64,000 bases of DNA from Pseudalkalibacillus salsuginis (GCF_021646685.1 NZ_JAKJHW010000002.1:744001-808000), one strand, 5' to 3'. Shown: positions 17,771 to 26,330, counted from the first letter of the stretch. Numbers and translations are program-made. The notes: generated by a model from the letters alone, not told the origin.

Positions 17771-18628
17771 CTATTGCAATGAGATACTTGTTTTGACAAA
17801 GTTATTGAATTCCTTTATGAAGAGATCTGCTTCCTCCAAGAAAGGATAGTGATTACTTCTATTAAAAACCAGTAGTGTGGAATGGGGGATTAATTCCTGC
17901 ATTTCTATTGAATAAGAAACGGGACATTGAACATCGTACTTTCCGCAAATAATTAGTGTTGGTGTAGAAATAAGACACAATTTCCTGGTTACATCGAATA
18001 CTTGTACTTCCCGGCTGAAATAATTTAAGCGTATTCCAGACATTCTTTTGTTTATGTTTTGTGAAAATAATTGCTCATACATATCTGGTTCAAGTAAGGA
18101 TAATTTAACTCTTTCAGCAGCCAATCGTTTTCTTTCTCTATCGTTTAAATGAGGGTTTTTCAACGTTTCATTAAGGTCCTGCATTATTTGAAATTTAGGA
18201 TGATCTGAATTGTAAGTGCATTCTTTTGAAAAAGTCATGTACTCTCTTGCTGCTGCCCCGACAGTAACATTAAATTTCAGGTGATCAGAAAAATAGATGC
18301 CATAAATGACCCCTAACATTCCACCTGTTGAATGTCCTGCAAAACCCCACTTATTAAATCCTAGCTTTTCACGTATTGCCTCCAAATCGAAAATTGTTTC
18401 AAGCATACTTAACTGATAAGGTTCTACTGCTTTTTCGGAGGCTCCAGTTTCCCTTAAATTCACTAAAAACACTTGATGGCTGGAAGTGAAGGTATTTGCA
18501 AAATAATCACCTGTTTCGTTAAACTCTGAGTAATGGTGGGTAACACATAATGGTTCTCCTTCCCCTTTAACAAATACTTCAAATTCCCCACGTGATGTAT
18601 GTATCATTTCTCTTTTCCAATTATGCAT
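17771..18628 (-). CDS. Alpha/beta-fold hydrolase
   Basis: A 285-residue hydrolase with nucleophile elbow GHSTGG, acid in CGKYDVQCP and histidine in RSNHYPFLEE, in the order Ser-Asp-His expected of the fold. The oxyanion region is THHYSEF rather than HG. It resembles proline iminopeptidase-like and lactonase-like members, with the substrate undetermined. ATG at 18628 has AAGGAGG five bases before it, so an upstream extension is rejected. It is likely the first gene of a pair with the WYL regulator. Confidence 0.8.
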   Translation of the reverse strand: MHNWKREMIHTSRGEFEVFVKGEGEPLCVTHHYSEFNETGDYFANTFTSSHQVFLVNLRETGASEKAVEPYQLSMLETIFDLEAIREKLGFNKWGFAGHSTGGMLGVIYGIYFSDHLKFNVTVGAAAREYMTFSKECTYNSDHPKFQIMQDLNETLKNPHLNDRERKRLAAERVKLSLLEPDMYEQLFSQNINKRMSGIRLNYFSREVQVFDVTRKLCLISTPTLIICGKYDVQCPVSYSIEMQELIPHSTLLVFNRSNHYPFLEEADLFIKEFNNFVKTSISLQ

Positions 18629-18750
18629 GAGATCCTCCTTAAGGAAGTTTATTAATATGTATTGGGAAGGAACAAGTTGAGACATCTCCTTCACAGGGAA
18701 CCCTTCCGATTACCGAAAGATTTACAGTATTACACTGGGTATCAAAAAAT

Positions 18751-18930
18751 TTATTTTTTCTCCTTTTCCATTATTTCTATTATTTTATCCAACTTCTTTC
18801 CGATTTCTATAAATTGGCTATTATTATTTGTTGAATTACCAAGGAACCTTTTTACAAATAGGGAAAACGAGATAATGAATAAAACAAGCAATCCAAAAAC
18901 AATAAATTGAAAAATGATATTCACTGTCAT
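18751..18930 (-). CDS. Small membrane protein, DUF4083-like (59 aa)
   Basis: ATG at 18930 follows a good GGAGG (18937-18941). The product has one N-terminal membrane helix (FQFIVFGLLVLFIISFSLFV), then RRF-type basic residues and a charged amphipathic tail IEIGKKLDKIIEIMEKEKK. This layout matches the short DUF4083 proteins common in Bacillus; function unknown. Confidence 0.65.
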   Translation of the reverse strand: MTVNIIFQFIVFGLLVLFIISFSLFVKRFLGNSTNNNSQFIEIGKKLDKIIEIMEKEKK

Positions 18931-18960
18931 AATCTACCTCCTTCTTCTTTAAATTACTAA

Positions 18961-19182
18961 TTAAAATAGTAACGCATAACTACCAATTACTTTATTATCG
19001 ATTTTCATCACATACACATATCTCAATCTGTTTTTCAAGCTAACCCCAATAAATAACTCGGTCGTAATTTCCTTATCCATATAATTTAAGACGTTGTCAT
19101 CTTGCATAATCCAAATCACATTATAAGGCTTTGAAAACAACGTTCCTCTGCTCAATGTATAAGTATGGATATCGCCTTTAGA
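18961..19182 (-). pseudogene. C-terminal fragment of an unidentified protein
   Basis: An open stretch of about 73 codons ends at 18961. It encodes sequences such as YTLSRGTLFSKPYNVIWIMQ and LRYVYVMKIDNKVIGSYALLF, which look like a natural protein end. An in-frame stop lies at 19183-19185, and the only starts are internal TTG/ATG codons without a ribosome site. It is probably the remnant of a longer gene, family not recognised. Confidence 0.35.
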
Positions 19183-19513
19183 CTAAATCATTAAGTAATT
19201 ATCTTCTCCAATTTTTTGTTACCTTAAATTACTTATTCTTTTAAACTGTTACTCGCTTAATACCAATTATTTCAAATTATCCAATCTAACTCAATCATTA
19301 ATTTCACAAAAAACCTCTGGAAAAAACATATCTCCTTCGAATTTCATGGATGAATTTTTGTGATGTACATTTTCTCAACATAAGATAAAAAACAAATTTC
19401 TTCTTCGTTTTTATATACCTCAAAAACGTCCAGTGATAAAAAAGGATTTAAGGCCTCCTTAGAAGAACATATCATAAGGAAAAAGATGCTCAAGTAATTT
19501 AGATGGAGGTAAT
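19183..19513. other. AT-rich intergenic stretch, nothing recognised
   Basis: No open frame with a ribosome site, no terminator-type hairpin and no repeat family member was seen. The only clear signal is the GGAGG before the DinB-type gene at its right end. Confidence 0.5.
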
Positions 19514-19990
19514 ATGCTGAAATTATTTGAATACAATTGGCAAGTCCGGGATGACTGGTTTACATGGTGTGAAACGGTTCCAGAAGAAGAATTATTGATA
19601 AAAAGAATAGGTGGAGTCGGCAGCATTCTATATACCCTGTTTCACATTGTGGATGTCGAATATAGTTGGATTTGCGGCCTACAAGGCAAACCAGAACCTC
19701 AGGAACCACCATTTAAAGCCTATGCAAGTTTATCCAAAGTACGGGACCTTTTAACCCAATATCATAGAGAAGTAGAGTCATTTGTGAAATCCTGGACGGA
19801 CGAAATGGAAGGATTAAAACTCACAGAAACAGATTCTAATGGCATTGCGTACACCTTTAGATACGGGGAAATCATGCGGCATGTCATCGCTCACGAAATT
19901 CACCACATCGGTCAATTATCTGTATGGTCACGTGAAATAGGACGAGAGCCTATAACGACGAATCTCATTAACAGAGGATTATTTGAATAA
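19514..19990 (+). CDS. DinB/YfiT-family putative metal-dependent protein
   Basis: A 158-residue four-helix-bundle protein. The three histidines that bind metal in this family are visible: LFHIVDVEYSW near residue 43 and HVIAHEIHHIGQLS near residues 122-136. Members include bacillithiol transferases and damage-inducible proteins; the reaction cannot be assigned here. ATG at 19514 follows TGGAGG. It stands alone in front of an SRPBCC-domain gene on the same strand. Confidence 0.83.
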   Translation: MLKLFEYNWQVRDDWFTWCETVPEEELLIKRIGGVGSILYTLFHIVDVEYSWICGLQGKPEPQEPPFKAYASLSKVRDLLTQYHREVESFVKSWTDEMEGLKLTETDSNGIAYTFRYGEIMRHVIAHEIHHIGQLSVWSREIGREPITTNLINRGLFE

Positions 19991-20121
19991 AGATAATGAT
20001 TTAATCTAAGAATATGGCGCTTTAATAAGAAGAATAAGCAACCCCATTAAACATCAGATTATAAATGAAGTGAACCAAGACAAAGCAGTAAATGTAAAAT
20101 AATATTTGGGGGAATGAAATT

Positions 20122-20583
20122 ATGGCAAATGGCCAAACATCAGTAAAAGATAGGGAACTCATTATCAATCGTATTTTTAATGCTTCACGTGAGCTCGTCT
20201 TTAATTCCTGGACGGATCCAGAGCACTTACAGAAATGGTGGGGACCTAGTGGATTTACCATCATGATTCAAGAAATAGACGTGAGGCCAGGCGGTGTATG
20301 GCAGTACGTCATGCACGGGCCCGACGGTGTCGACTATGACAATAAGATCGTCTACATTGAGGTCATAAGTCCTGAACGACTCGTATACTCTCATGGAGAC
20401 GGAGAAGAAGAACATTTTCGAGTGACGGTGACCTTTAACGAGCAAGGAGATAAGACCGAACTTACCATGCAAATGCTCTTCAAGTCAGTGGCGGAGCTAG
20501 ATAAAGCGGTTAAAGAATACGGCGCAATTGAAGGGGCAAAATCGACACTTAATCGTCTTGAGGAACAACTGGCGACAGTTTAA
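20122..20583 (+). CDS. SRPBCC (AHSA1-like) domain protein
   Basis: A 153-residue START/AHSA1-fold protein. Typical marks are the opening IINRIFNASRELVFNSWTDP, HLQKWWGPSGFT, and an amphipathic C-terminal helix (GAKSTLNRLEEQL). Such proteins bind small hydrophobic ligands in a helix-grip pocket and are common in Bacillus as stand-alone genes with unknown ligand. ATG at 20122 with GGGGGAAT-type spacing. It may share a transcript with the DinB-type gene. A terminator follows about 100 bases on. Confidence 0.8.
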   Translation: MANGQTSVKDRELIINRIFNASRELVFNSWTDPEHLQKWWGPSGFTIMIQEIDVRPGGVWQYVMHGPDGVDYDNKIVYIEVISPERLVYSHGDGEEEHFRVTVTFNEQGDKTELTMQMLFKSVAELDKAVKEYGAIEGAKSTLNRLEEQLATV

Positions 20584-20680
20584 GGAAATGTTTTCCATTA
20601 TAGAAAACATAAAGCAGTTTTACTGAATCATGCGGAAAAACTTGACACAAGTGAAATACCAGGAAGCTTAATGCGCGTTT

Positions 20681-20713
20681 AAGAAAGACACCGACTACGG
20701 GTGTTTTTCTTTT
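20681..20713 (+). terminator. Rho-independent terminator
   Basis: AAGAAAGACACC / GGGTGTTTTTCTT hairpin with T-rich end, about 100 bases past the SRPBCC gene. Confidence 0.7.
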
Positions 20714-20867
20714 GGATGCCCCGTATATAATCCACACTCCATGTCCGCCTCTTACTTATAGCGATAAGAAATTAAAGGGAAACGGAATTTATTTCTTTAA
20801 ATATGACACAGGTTGTCAGGTATTATCAATTAAACTGAAGATATTCTTTACAAGGGGGACTGAGACT

Positions 20868-21701
20868 ATGAAACCATTAAAAGGGAAAATTGCATTGGTT
20901 ACCGGGGGAAGCAGAGGCGCGGGTCGTGGCATCGCTTTGGAACTAGGAAAAGCTGGCGCTACGGTATACGTCACCGGTCGAAGTGTGAAAGGAAAATCGA
21001 CGAATGATTGGCCGGGAACGATCGATGATACTGTCGCACAGATCGAAGCTTCAGGTGGCAAGGGTATTGCCGTCCAATGTGACCATACGAAAGACAAGGA
21101 AACGGAATCCGTGATTGACCAACTCCATGAAGAACAAGGCAAACTTGACATTCTCGTCAATAACGTATGGGGAGCACATGATCTCTCTATTGAACCAGCC
21201 CCATTCTGGGATTTGCCGTTACAACATTGGGATACGATGTTCACAGCAGGGGTACGGGCACAATTGGCGACCAATCACTTTGCTGTACCGCTGCTTCGGA
21301 AAAATGAGAAAGCACTCATTATCCATACAACCTTTTGGGACGATTATAAATACACTGGCCATTTTTACTACGATCTTGCGAAAAATGCATTGACCAGGAT
21401 GGCTTTTGGATTATCGACTGAACTGAAACAAGACAATATCGCTGTTCTTGCTGTATCACCTGGATGGATGAGGACAGAGCTTGTGCTTAAGCATCATGAC
21501 ACTGATGAGGAGCACTGGCATGAATCTGACGGGTTGGAAAAAACTGAATCACCTTTATATATCGGTCGAGGAATAGTGGCATTGGCAAGCGATCCGAATG
21601 TCATGGAGAAAAACGGAAAAGTGCTGAGAATAGGCGACCTTGCAAAAGAGTATCAATTCACAGATATTGACGGTCGTTGGATTCCGCCCTTTAAGATTTG
21701 A
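20868..21701 (+). CDS. SDR-family oxidoreductase (DHRS1-like)
   Basis: A 277-residue classical short-chain dehydrogenase. The nucleotide-binding TGGSRGAGRG is at residues 12-21, then NNVWG, and the YDLAK active-site Tyr/Lys pair near residue 168; the catalytic Ser position is Thr (IHTTF). It is probably NADP(H)-dependent, substrate unknown. ATG at 20868 follows AGGGGGA; a longer frame starts upstream but has no ribosome site. A long R1 repeat copy starts four bases after its stop codon, followed by a terminator. Confidence 0.85.
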   Translation: MKPLKGKIALVTGGSRGAGRGIALELGKAGATVYVTGRSVKGKSTNDWPGTIDDTVAQIEASGGKGIAVQCDHTKDKETESVIDQLHEEQGKLDILVNNVWGAHDLSIEPAPFWDLPLQHWDTMFTAGVRAQLATNHFAVPLLRKNEKALIIHTTFWDDYKYTGHFYYDLAKNALTRMAFGLSTELKQDNIAVLAVSPGWMRTELVLKHHDTDEEHWHESDGLEKTESPLYIGRGIVALASDPNVMEKNGKVLRIGDLAKEYQFTDIDGRWIPPFKI

Positions 21702-21705
21702 TGAT

Positions 21706-21886
21706 AAGAAAAGCGCAAACGCCCTGATCAACCACGAAAGTCACTGGAAGTCCGACGAGGAGCTCGAACCAAATAAAGTTCGGTTCTGCGTGGGTAAATC
21801 CTTCGATCAAAAATCAATGTGTCGACCGCCGCAGGAGGACTGAAGTGAGCTAACTGGCAGGGCATTGGAGCTAGATATTTCTTCGT
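21706..21886 (+). repeat. Dispersed structured repeat R1, long form (copy B)
   Basis: It starts right after the SDR stop codon. Outer ends pair (GCCCTG with CAGGGC), then TCACTGGAAGTCC with GGACTGAAGTGA. Two inner hairpin arms are present: CGAACC...GGTTC-type (TCGAACCAAATAAAGTTCGG) and a second ending GTGTCGACCG. The spurious peptides it could encode recur in the other long copies, which shows repeat origin rather than coding. Confidence 0.85.
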
Positions 21887-21910
21887 TGAAACAAAACTAC
21901 TTATCTTTTT

Positions 21911-21951
21911 AAAAAGGCGTCCTCTCCTTCAAGAAGAGATGCGCCTTTTTC
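21911..21951 (+). terminator. Rho-independent terminator
   Basis: AAAAAGGCGTCCTCTCC / GAAGAGATGCGCCTTTTT hairpin. Symmetrical A and T flanks allow use from either strand. Confidence 0.75.
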
Positions 21952-21965
21952 TACTGCCCATCTAA

Positions 21966-22139
21966 TCACCGCAGTTAATCGCGCTTGTTCTTGTGCCGAT
22001 CTATCGTCTCGCTGATCGATTGTATAAACCTTTTAAACGTCTTAAATTTAGAGTTAAAGTGTTGTTATCGAATCCAGCATTTTTGCTAGCGATCATTTTG
22101 GTCGGATTGGTTTCGAGCGAATTGATATCTAGTCCCTAA
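21966..22139 (+). pseudogene. Possible remnant of a membrane protein gene
   Basis: An open stretch without a start encodes QLIALVLVPIYRLADRLYKP and a second hydrophobic run AFLLAIILVGLVSS before a stop. It looks like two membrane helices with a basic loop. No family is recognised and no ribosome site is present. Confidence 0.25.
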
Positions 22140-22314
22140 CGCGATAAAGTTTTCGTTCTACAAATATGTATTCCTCTTTTGCCAATCCTTTATCATTCCA
22201 TTCCACCACATCTGCCTGATGGACTTTAGGAGAATTCAATGAACAACCAGCTAATAACGATAATCGTATAAATACTGAAGTGATATAAACCCTTTCAAAT
22301 TGACTTCCCCTCAC
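22129..22314 (-). CDS. Possible small lipoprotein or lipoprotein remnant (61 aa)
   Basis: The frame reads through YITSVFIRLSLLAGCSLNS, which looks like a lipoprotein signal peptide with lipobox LAGC, then about 38 polar residues. The only start is a GTG two bases behind GGGAG, and an arginine interrupts the hydrophobic core, so it may be degenerate. It overlaps the remnant on the other strand by 11 bases. Confidence 0.33.
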   Translation of the reverse strand: MRGSQFERVYITSVFIRLSLLAGCSLNSPKVHQADVVEWNDKGLAKEEYIFVERKLYRVRD

Positions 22315-22354
22315 AACTCCCTATTATTCAGCACCTTATAATCCATCCTTGTTT

Positions 22355-22828
22355 TTAAAATAATCTTTTTACAAATAGGACCCTATCATTACCAGCACCA
22401 TCGTAATCAGCAAATACGGAGACTCCATCCACTTCTGTGTCCCCTTTTTCGATTTCAAACCCCATTTTCGTATGATAGGCGATCGAACCTTTGTTCACCG
22501 GTGAGGTAATGGCACGGATGGTGTTCCTTCCATGCTCTTTCACAACTTCAAAAAAACGATGGTAAAGTGTTCTGCCAATCGCATATTTCCTGTAATCCGG
22601 ATCGACCCCGACAAAATGGATATAGGCTTCTTCTGGAGACGATTGGGACAGAAACCCTATTAGGAAGCCGACAATTTTACCATCCTGTTCAGCTATGAAA
22701 CTAGTATTGTTGAAATGGTTGAAGAATAGTTTGGGTACCATACCTGACATCTGCCTTCCACCCCACCACTCATCAAGCAATGGCGATACGATTTCGTAAT
22801 CTGTTTTCTTCATTTGACGAATTTCCAT
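22355..22828 (-). CDS. GNAT-family N-acetyltransferase
   Basis: A 157-residue acetyltransferase. Motif A is seen as IHFVGVDPDYRKYAIGRTLY around residues 69-88, the acetyl-CoA loop being R-K-Y-A-I-G instead of the usual Q/R-x-x-G-x-G/A. Motif B is AYHTKMGFEIEKGD. The acceptor substrate is unknown. ATG at 22828 with GGAGG ahead. It stands alone between gene remnants. Confidence 0.85.
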   Translation of the reverse strand: MEIRQMKKTDYEIVSPLLDEWWGGRQMSGMVPKLFFNHFNNTSFIAEQDGKIVGFLIGFLSQSSPEEAYIHFVGVDPDYRKYAIGRTLYHRFFEVVKEHGRNTIRAITSPVNKGSIAYHTKMGFEIEKGDTEVDGVSVFADYDGAGNDRVLFVKRLF

Positions 22829-22925
22829 TTTAAACCCTCCTCTGGTTTAATCTTGACTCAGCAAGAACGATATCGCAACGTTTATTCTTTATGAGAAGCG
22901 GAAAAGAAATTTATCGGTAAGGGTG

Positions 22926-23024
22926 GTGAAAGGATTGGATTATCAGGTGATGATCGTCGGTGGCGGGTTTGCAGGATTGACCTTGTACATCTGTACTTAT
23001 CGAATCACTACCCTCACTTTATGA
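22926..23024 (+). pseudogene. N-terminal stub of an FAD/NAD-binding oxidoreductase
   Basis: GTG at 22926 opens a 32-codon frame that encodes DYQVMIVGGGFAGLTL, a textbook beta-alpha-beta dinucleotide-binding start (GxGxxG) of flavoprotein monooxygenases or dehydrogenases. It then runs into unrelated residues and a TGA. The rest of the gene is absent, so this is a deletion remnant. Its last bases overlap the end of a small opposite-strand gene. Confidence 0.6.
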
Positions 23025-23187
23025 GGCGAGTATTTTTCCAATCTTCATAAAACGATCGTATTGTTTTATTGATTTCTCTTAAGGTGAATATGACAAGGTA
23101 AAGCATCATAAATGTAACGATTTCTCCAGTAAAAACAGATATAATAGCGATGACGACCATCCACAAGTTAAATATCTTTTGATCCAT
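23014..23187 (-). CDS. Small membrane protein of unknown function (57 aa)
   Basis: ATG at 23187 is preceded by AGAAAGGAAGG at good spacing. The product is MDQKIFNLWM followed by a long hydrophobic region (VVIAIISVFTGEIVTFMMLY) and a charged tail REINKTIRSFYEDWKN. Layout resembles the DUF4083-like gene at 18751 (helix plus charged tail) but the sequence differs. No family is recognised. The following 270 bases up to 23457 hold only a weak hairpin. Confidence 0.5.
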   Translation of the reverse strand: MDQKIFNLWMVVIAIISVFTGEIVTFMMLYLVIFTLREINKTIRSFYEDWKNTRLIK

Positions 23188-23457
23188 CTAAACCTTCCTT
23201 TCTGCTGTTCCGTTCAGGGAGAGTGTTTCATTTCAATTTTAGCATAAAATTCCAGATCGTAATTTTAAAATTTTGGATAAAGAAAACTCGGGCTTTGCCA
23301 AGCCTTTGGCGAAGGCTGAGCCTTAGCAGCTCTTATACTTCGTTCATACACTTTTCTGCTACGTCGGTTAACTGCATCGCTGAAAAGTTATACTTTCTTA
23401 ATGGACAAACAAAGTGCAGAAAAACACTTGGTTTCTCTACACTCTGTGATCTTTTTC

Positions 23458-24078
23458 TTATGTTTCCGCTCGAAACGTCTTACCTAATTGATCACCTAGT
23501 CCGAAGTAGTGGCGGAAATTATAAATGAGTGGGCTCCATTTTTCTGGATCTATATGATTCCCCTCTTTGATGATATTTTCATGTGCATGAACATGGACAG
23601 ACTGCGTTTCCACAATCGCGATTCCTTGTTGATATTCTGGGACTCTTATATTCAGAACTTTCGCTTCAATTTGGATCGGGCATTCAAGTATACGTGTCGG
23701 TCTAACACTTTCCGATTGGACTGGAGTCAAATTGCTGATTTCATATTTTTCTTTTTTATATGCAAACCCGATCGATTGCTTTGATACTGGGACAGGATCT
23801 TTCCCCGTAAACGGAGCCAGACATTCGACATGTTCCCAAAGGGCAGGACCCGGAATATTAATAACACACTCTGCATGACGATTCAAATTATCATAAGCCT
23901 TCCCTTCGACACCAATCCCCAGGACAAGAATATCCCCCAAAGCCCAGGAAGAGGACATAGGACTGATATTGACGGTTTCATCCTCATTAAGTGTCACCAA
24001 TAAAATTACCGGTGTTCCGTAATAAAGGATTTTAGGATGGATGGTCCTGGTTTCACAGAATTCAGCTATTTGGTTCAT
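23458..24078 (-). CDS. Flavin reductase family protein
   Basis: A 206-residue protein of the FMN-binding split-barrel flavin reductase type. Seen are VILLVTLNEDETVNISPMSS, the flavin-contact SSSWALGDILVLGIG, HAECVINIPGP and a C-terminal YFGLGDQLGKTF. Members reduce FMN or FAD with NAD(P)H for partner oxygenases. ATG at 24078 is set by AAGGAGG nine bases ahead; in-frame extensions are rejected. It is divergent from an ArsR-type regulator 87 bases away, the likely regulator. Confidence 0.82.
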   Translation of the reverse strand: MNQIAEFCETRTIHPKILYYGTPVILLVTLNEDETVNISPMSSSWALGDILVLGIGVEGKAYDNLNRHAECVINIPGPALWEHVECLAPFTGKDPVPVSKQSIGFAYKKEKYEISNLTPVQSESVRPTRILECPIQIEAKVLNIRVPEYQQGIAIVETQSVHVHAHENIIKEGNHIDPEKWSPLIYNFRHYFGLGDQLGKTFRAET

Positions 24079-24165
24079 ATAAATGCCTCCTTTTTGTATA
24101 TCCCTATTGTAAAACATAGATGTTTCCATTATCATCGAAATATGGATTACATAGGAGGGATCATT

Positions 24166-24852
24166 ATGAATGCTGGCCCAAATATAGCAGCAGTCGCAAA
24201 GCTGATCAGCGAACCATCCCGTGCTGTCATACTGACCGCATTGCTGGATGGCAGGTTTCATCCCGCCAGCAGCCTTGCTTATACCGCTGGAATCAAACCC
24301 CAAACGGCAAGTTTCCATCTGAAGAAGATGATTGAGGCAAATGTCGTTCGTGTAGAAAAACATGGTAGACACAGATACTACGGTCTTGAAAACTATGAAG
24401 TTGCAGAAGTGTTGGAATCACTTTTGTCTTTAGCTCCAAAAGTTGAAGTGAAATCATTCAAGCAGGCGACAAATGATAAAGCCATTCGGTATGCACGAAC
24501 CTGTTATGATCATCTTGCCGGGCAGTTAGGTGTCAAAATGACAGATTCATTGCTTGATCATGGTTTCCTCGAACATAAGGATAATACCTTCAACCTGACT
24601 CCTGAAGGGGAAACATTCTTCCATGATTTTGAAATCGATCTGGAACAGGTTAGAAAGAAGCGTCGTACCTATATTCATAAGTGTTTGGACTGGAGTGAAA
24701 GGCGTCACCACATCGCAGGGGCTGTCGGAAATGCCCTTTTAGAAAGACTTATTGATTTAAAATGGATCGAACGGGTGCCGACCATTCGAGCTGTCAAAGT
24801 CACCACAACAGGAAAGACAGGTCTTCAGGAAGTGTTTAACATTGAAATGTAG
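24166..24852 (+). CDS. ArsR-family winged-helix transcriptional regulator
   Basis: A 228-residue regulator. Residues 5-80 form the ArsR winged helix (EPSRAVILTALLDG, then GIKPQTASFHLKKM and EKHGRHRYYGL). The C-terminal 140 residues are an effector/dimer domain with RHHIAGAVGNALLERLIDLKWIE typical of longer Bacillus ArsR-like regulators. No metal-binding CxC is present, so it is not a classic metal sensor. ATG at 24166 follows AGGAGGG. Likely represses the divergent flavin reductase gene (inference). Confidence 0.83.
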   Translation: MNAGPNIAAVAKLISEPSRAVILTALLDGRFHPASSLAYTAGIKPQTASFHLKKMIEANVVRVEKHGRHRYYGLENYEVAEVLESLLSLAPKVEVKSFKQATNDKAIRYARTCYDHLAGQLGVKMTDSLLDHGFLEHKDNTFNLTPEGETFFHDFEIDLEQVRKKRRTYIHKCLDWSERRHHIAGAVGNALLERLIDLKWIERVPTIRAVKVTTTGKTGLQEVFNIEM

Positions 24853-24865
24853 ATGTATAATGCAA

Positions 24866-24896
24866 AAGCCACAGACGGATCGATTGCCTGTGGCTT
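24866..24896. terminator. Shared terminator hairpin between convergent genes
   Basis: A perfect 9-bp stem AAGCCACAG / CTGTGGCTT lies between the convergent ArsR gene and the oxidoreductase gene, with short T runs on both sides. Confidence 0.65.
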
Positions 24897-24906
24897 ACTT
24901 GTTTCA

Positions 24907-25845
24907 TTATGCTTTTATCGGTATCACGATTTTTCCTCTTGCATGGTGTGATTCGCTGAGTTCGTGAGCTTTTCGCAGGCCTTCTTCAGAGAATTCAAAC
25001 GTATGGCCGACATGCGGTTTGACTTTACCTTCCTCAATCAATTTCCTTATTTGATCGAGTTGTTCTCCATTAGGTTCCAACCATACAAAGCCTGCTTTGA
25101 CGCCTTTCAGTTTAGCAAGATCTTCGTTCGGGGGAGCGACGATCGAGGCAAGTCTGCCCCCATTTTTCAAGACCTCGAAGCTTTTTTCCTGTATATCTCC
25201 CCCGAGGGAATCCAAAACGAAATCATAGTCATGCAGTATATCTTTAAAGTCTGTTTCTTTGTAATTGATGACTTCATCAGCCCCTAGTGATTCCAGGAAC
25301 TCGATGTTTCTTTCACTTGCGGTAGTCGCGACATACGCTCCAGCATTCTTGGCCAGTTGGATCGCTATCGTTCCGACCCCTCCAGAACCAGCATGGATCA
25401 GCACCTTATCGCCTTCTTTTACTCCGCCAAAATCAAATAGGCACTGCCATGCCGTCAAACCGGTGAGAGGCACAGATGCAGCCTCGCCATATTCCAGATT
25501 TTCCGGCATTTTCGTGACTAATGACTCCTCGGCTATGACATATTCGGCATAAGTCCCCTTATTTGTGGTCGCCGGCCTTGAGAATACTTTATCCCCTTTT
25601 TTAAAGCGGGAAACATTAGAGCCGATCTCTTTTACAGTTCCGGCAGCATCCCAACCCAGAATGATCGGGAATTCGAAAGGAAGCATCTCTTTCAAATACC
25701 CTTCTCGCAGCTTCCAATCAATCGGGTTTATGGACGTTGCGTGCATTTCAATCAGGATTTGGCCATCACCCGGAGTGGGAGTCGTAACTTCCTTTTCGAT
25801 GAGCTGATCTTTTCCGCCGTATTGTTCTATAACGATTGCTTTCAT
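24907..25845 (-). CDS. NADP-dependent quinone oxidoreductase-like MDR protein
   Basis: A 312-residue medium-chain reductase without structural zinc cysteines. The GroES-like domain shows SINPIDWKLREG and GWDAAGTVKEIG. The Rossmann domain shows HAGSGGVGTIAIQLAK at about residues 150-165. Family members reduce quinones or alkenals with NADPH and often protect against electrophiles. ATG at 25845. It is transcribed alone; the far end has the shared terminator. Confidence 0.85.
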   Translation of the reverse strand: MKAIVIEQYGGKDQLIEKEVTTPTPGDGQILIEMHATSINPIDWKLREGYLKEMLPFEFPIILGWDAAGTVKEIGSNVSRFKKGDKVFSRPATTNKGTYAEYVIAEESLVTKMPENLEYGEAASVPLTGLTAWQCLFDFGGVKEGDKVLIHAGSGGVGTIAIQLAKNAGAYVATTASERNIEFLESLGADEVINYKETDFKDILHDYDFVLDSLGGDIQEKSFEVLKNGGRLASIVAPPNEDLAKLKGVKAGFVWLEPNGEQLDQIRKLIEEGKVKPHVGHTFEFSEEGLRKAHELSESHHARGKIVIPIKA

Positions 25846-25928
25846 TCCATTTCACTCCATCTCTATGTTTTTTCCAAAGCAAAACCCCCAGTCCAGGAGG
25901 TTTCACTTAGTTTCTTTTTCTCTTAAAG

Positions 25929-26084
25929 TTAACTTACCGTATCATACCATTGTGCTGCCATGTTCTCCAACTCACTCAAATCACTAGCAAACGGATAATT
26001 CTGTTGAACATTCTTCTTTTCACTTTCATCTAATTTCTCATAGGTTTGAACTAATTCTGTCCAATCCCGTGTTATTTGATTCAG
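25929..26084 (-). CDS. Small protein of unknown function, apparent CTG start (51 aa)
   Basis: The frame NQITRDWTELVQTYEKLDE through NYPFASDLSELENMAAQWYD is charged, helical and protein-like, and ends in TAA. There is no ATG, GTG or TTG at its head. CTG at 26084 lies five bases after a clear AAAGGAG, so either CTG is used or an ATG has mutated. No family is named with confidence. It could be a recent pseudogene. Confidence 0.45.
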   Translation of the reverse strand: MNQITRDWTELVQTYEKLDESEKKNVQQNYPFASDLSELENMAAQWYDTVS

Positions 26085-26192
26085 CGCAAAACTCCTTTAC
26101 TAATCGATTTCAACTCAACTCTATATAAAAATCTACCCTTTATAGATGAGAGAAAAACATGAAGTGGAGGCAAAAAAGATACGTTACTGATT

Positions 26193-26325
26193 TGAACAGA
26201 ATAATGGCAAAAGTGAACAGATTATTTCGAAAAATGAACAGATTACCTCGGAGAGTGATCAGATTAAGTCCAGAAGTGAACAGATAATTCCGAAAAGTGA
26301 ACAGTTTAATAGTCAGAGTGAAGCT
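26193..26325. repeat. 21-bp phased array 1 (TGAACAG units)
   Basis: TGAACAG or a close variant begins at 26193, 26214, 26235, 26256, 26277, 26298 and 26319, an exact 21-bp period over seven units. Spacers between the 7-mers differ. It is intergenic, upstream of the second ger gene pair. Confidence 0.9.
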
Positions 26326-26330
26326 AGACT

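Noticed and set aside
16760-18628. WYL regulator plus hydrolase as a phage-defence module
   Set aside because: WYL regulators can accompany defence systems, but no nuclease, helicase, toxin or other effector is nearby. The hydrolase is of an ordinary type.
26193-26325. Reading the 21-bp arrays as CRISPR
   Set aside because: A CRISPR array has long conserved repeats and unique spacers of similar length. Here only 7 bases are conserved per 21, and no cas genes are present.
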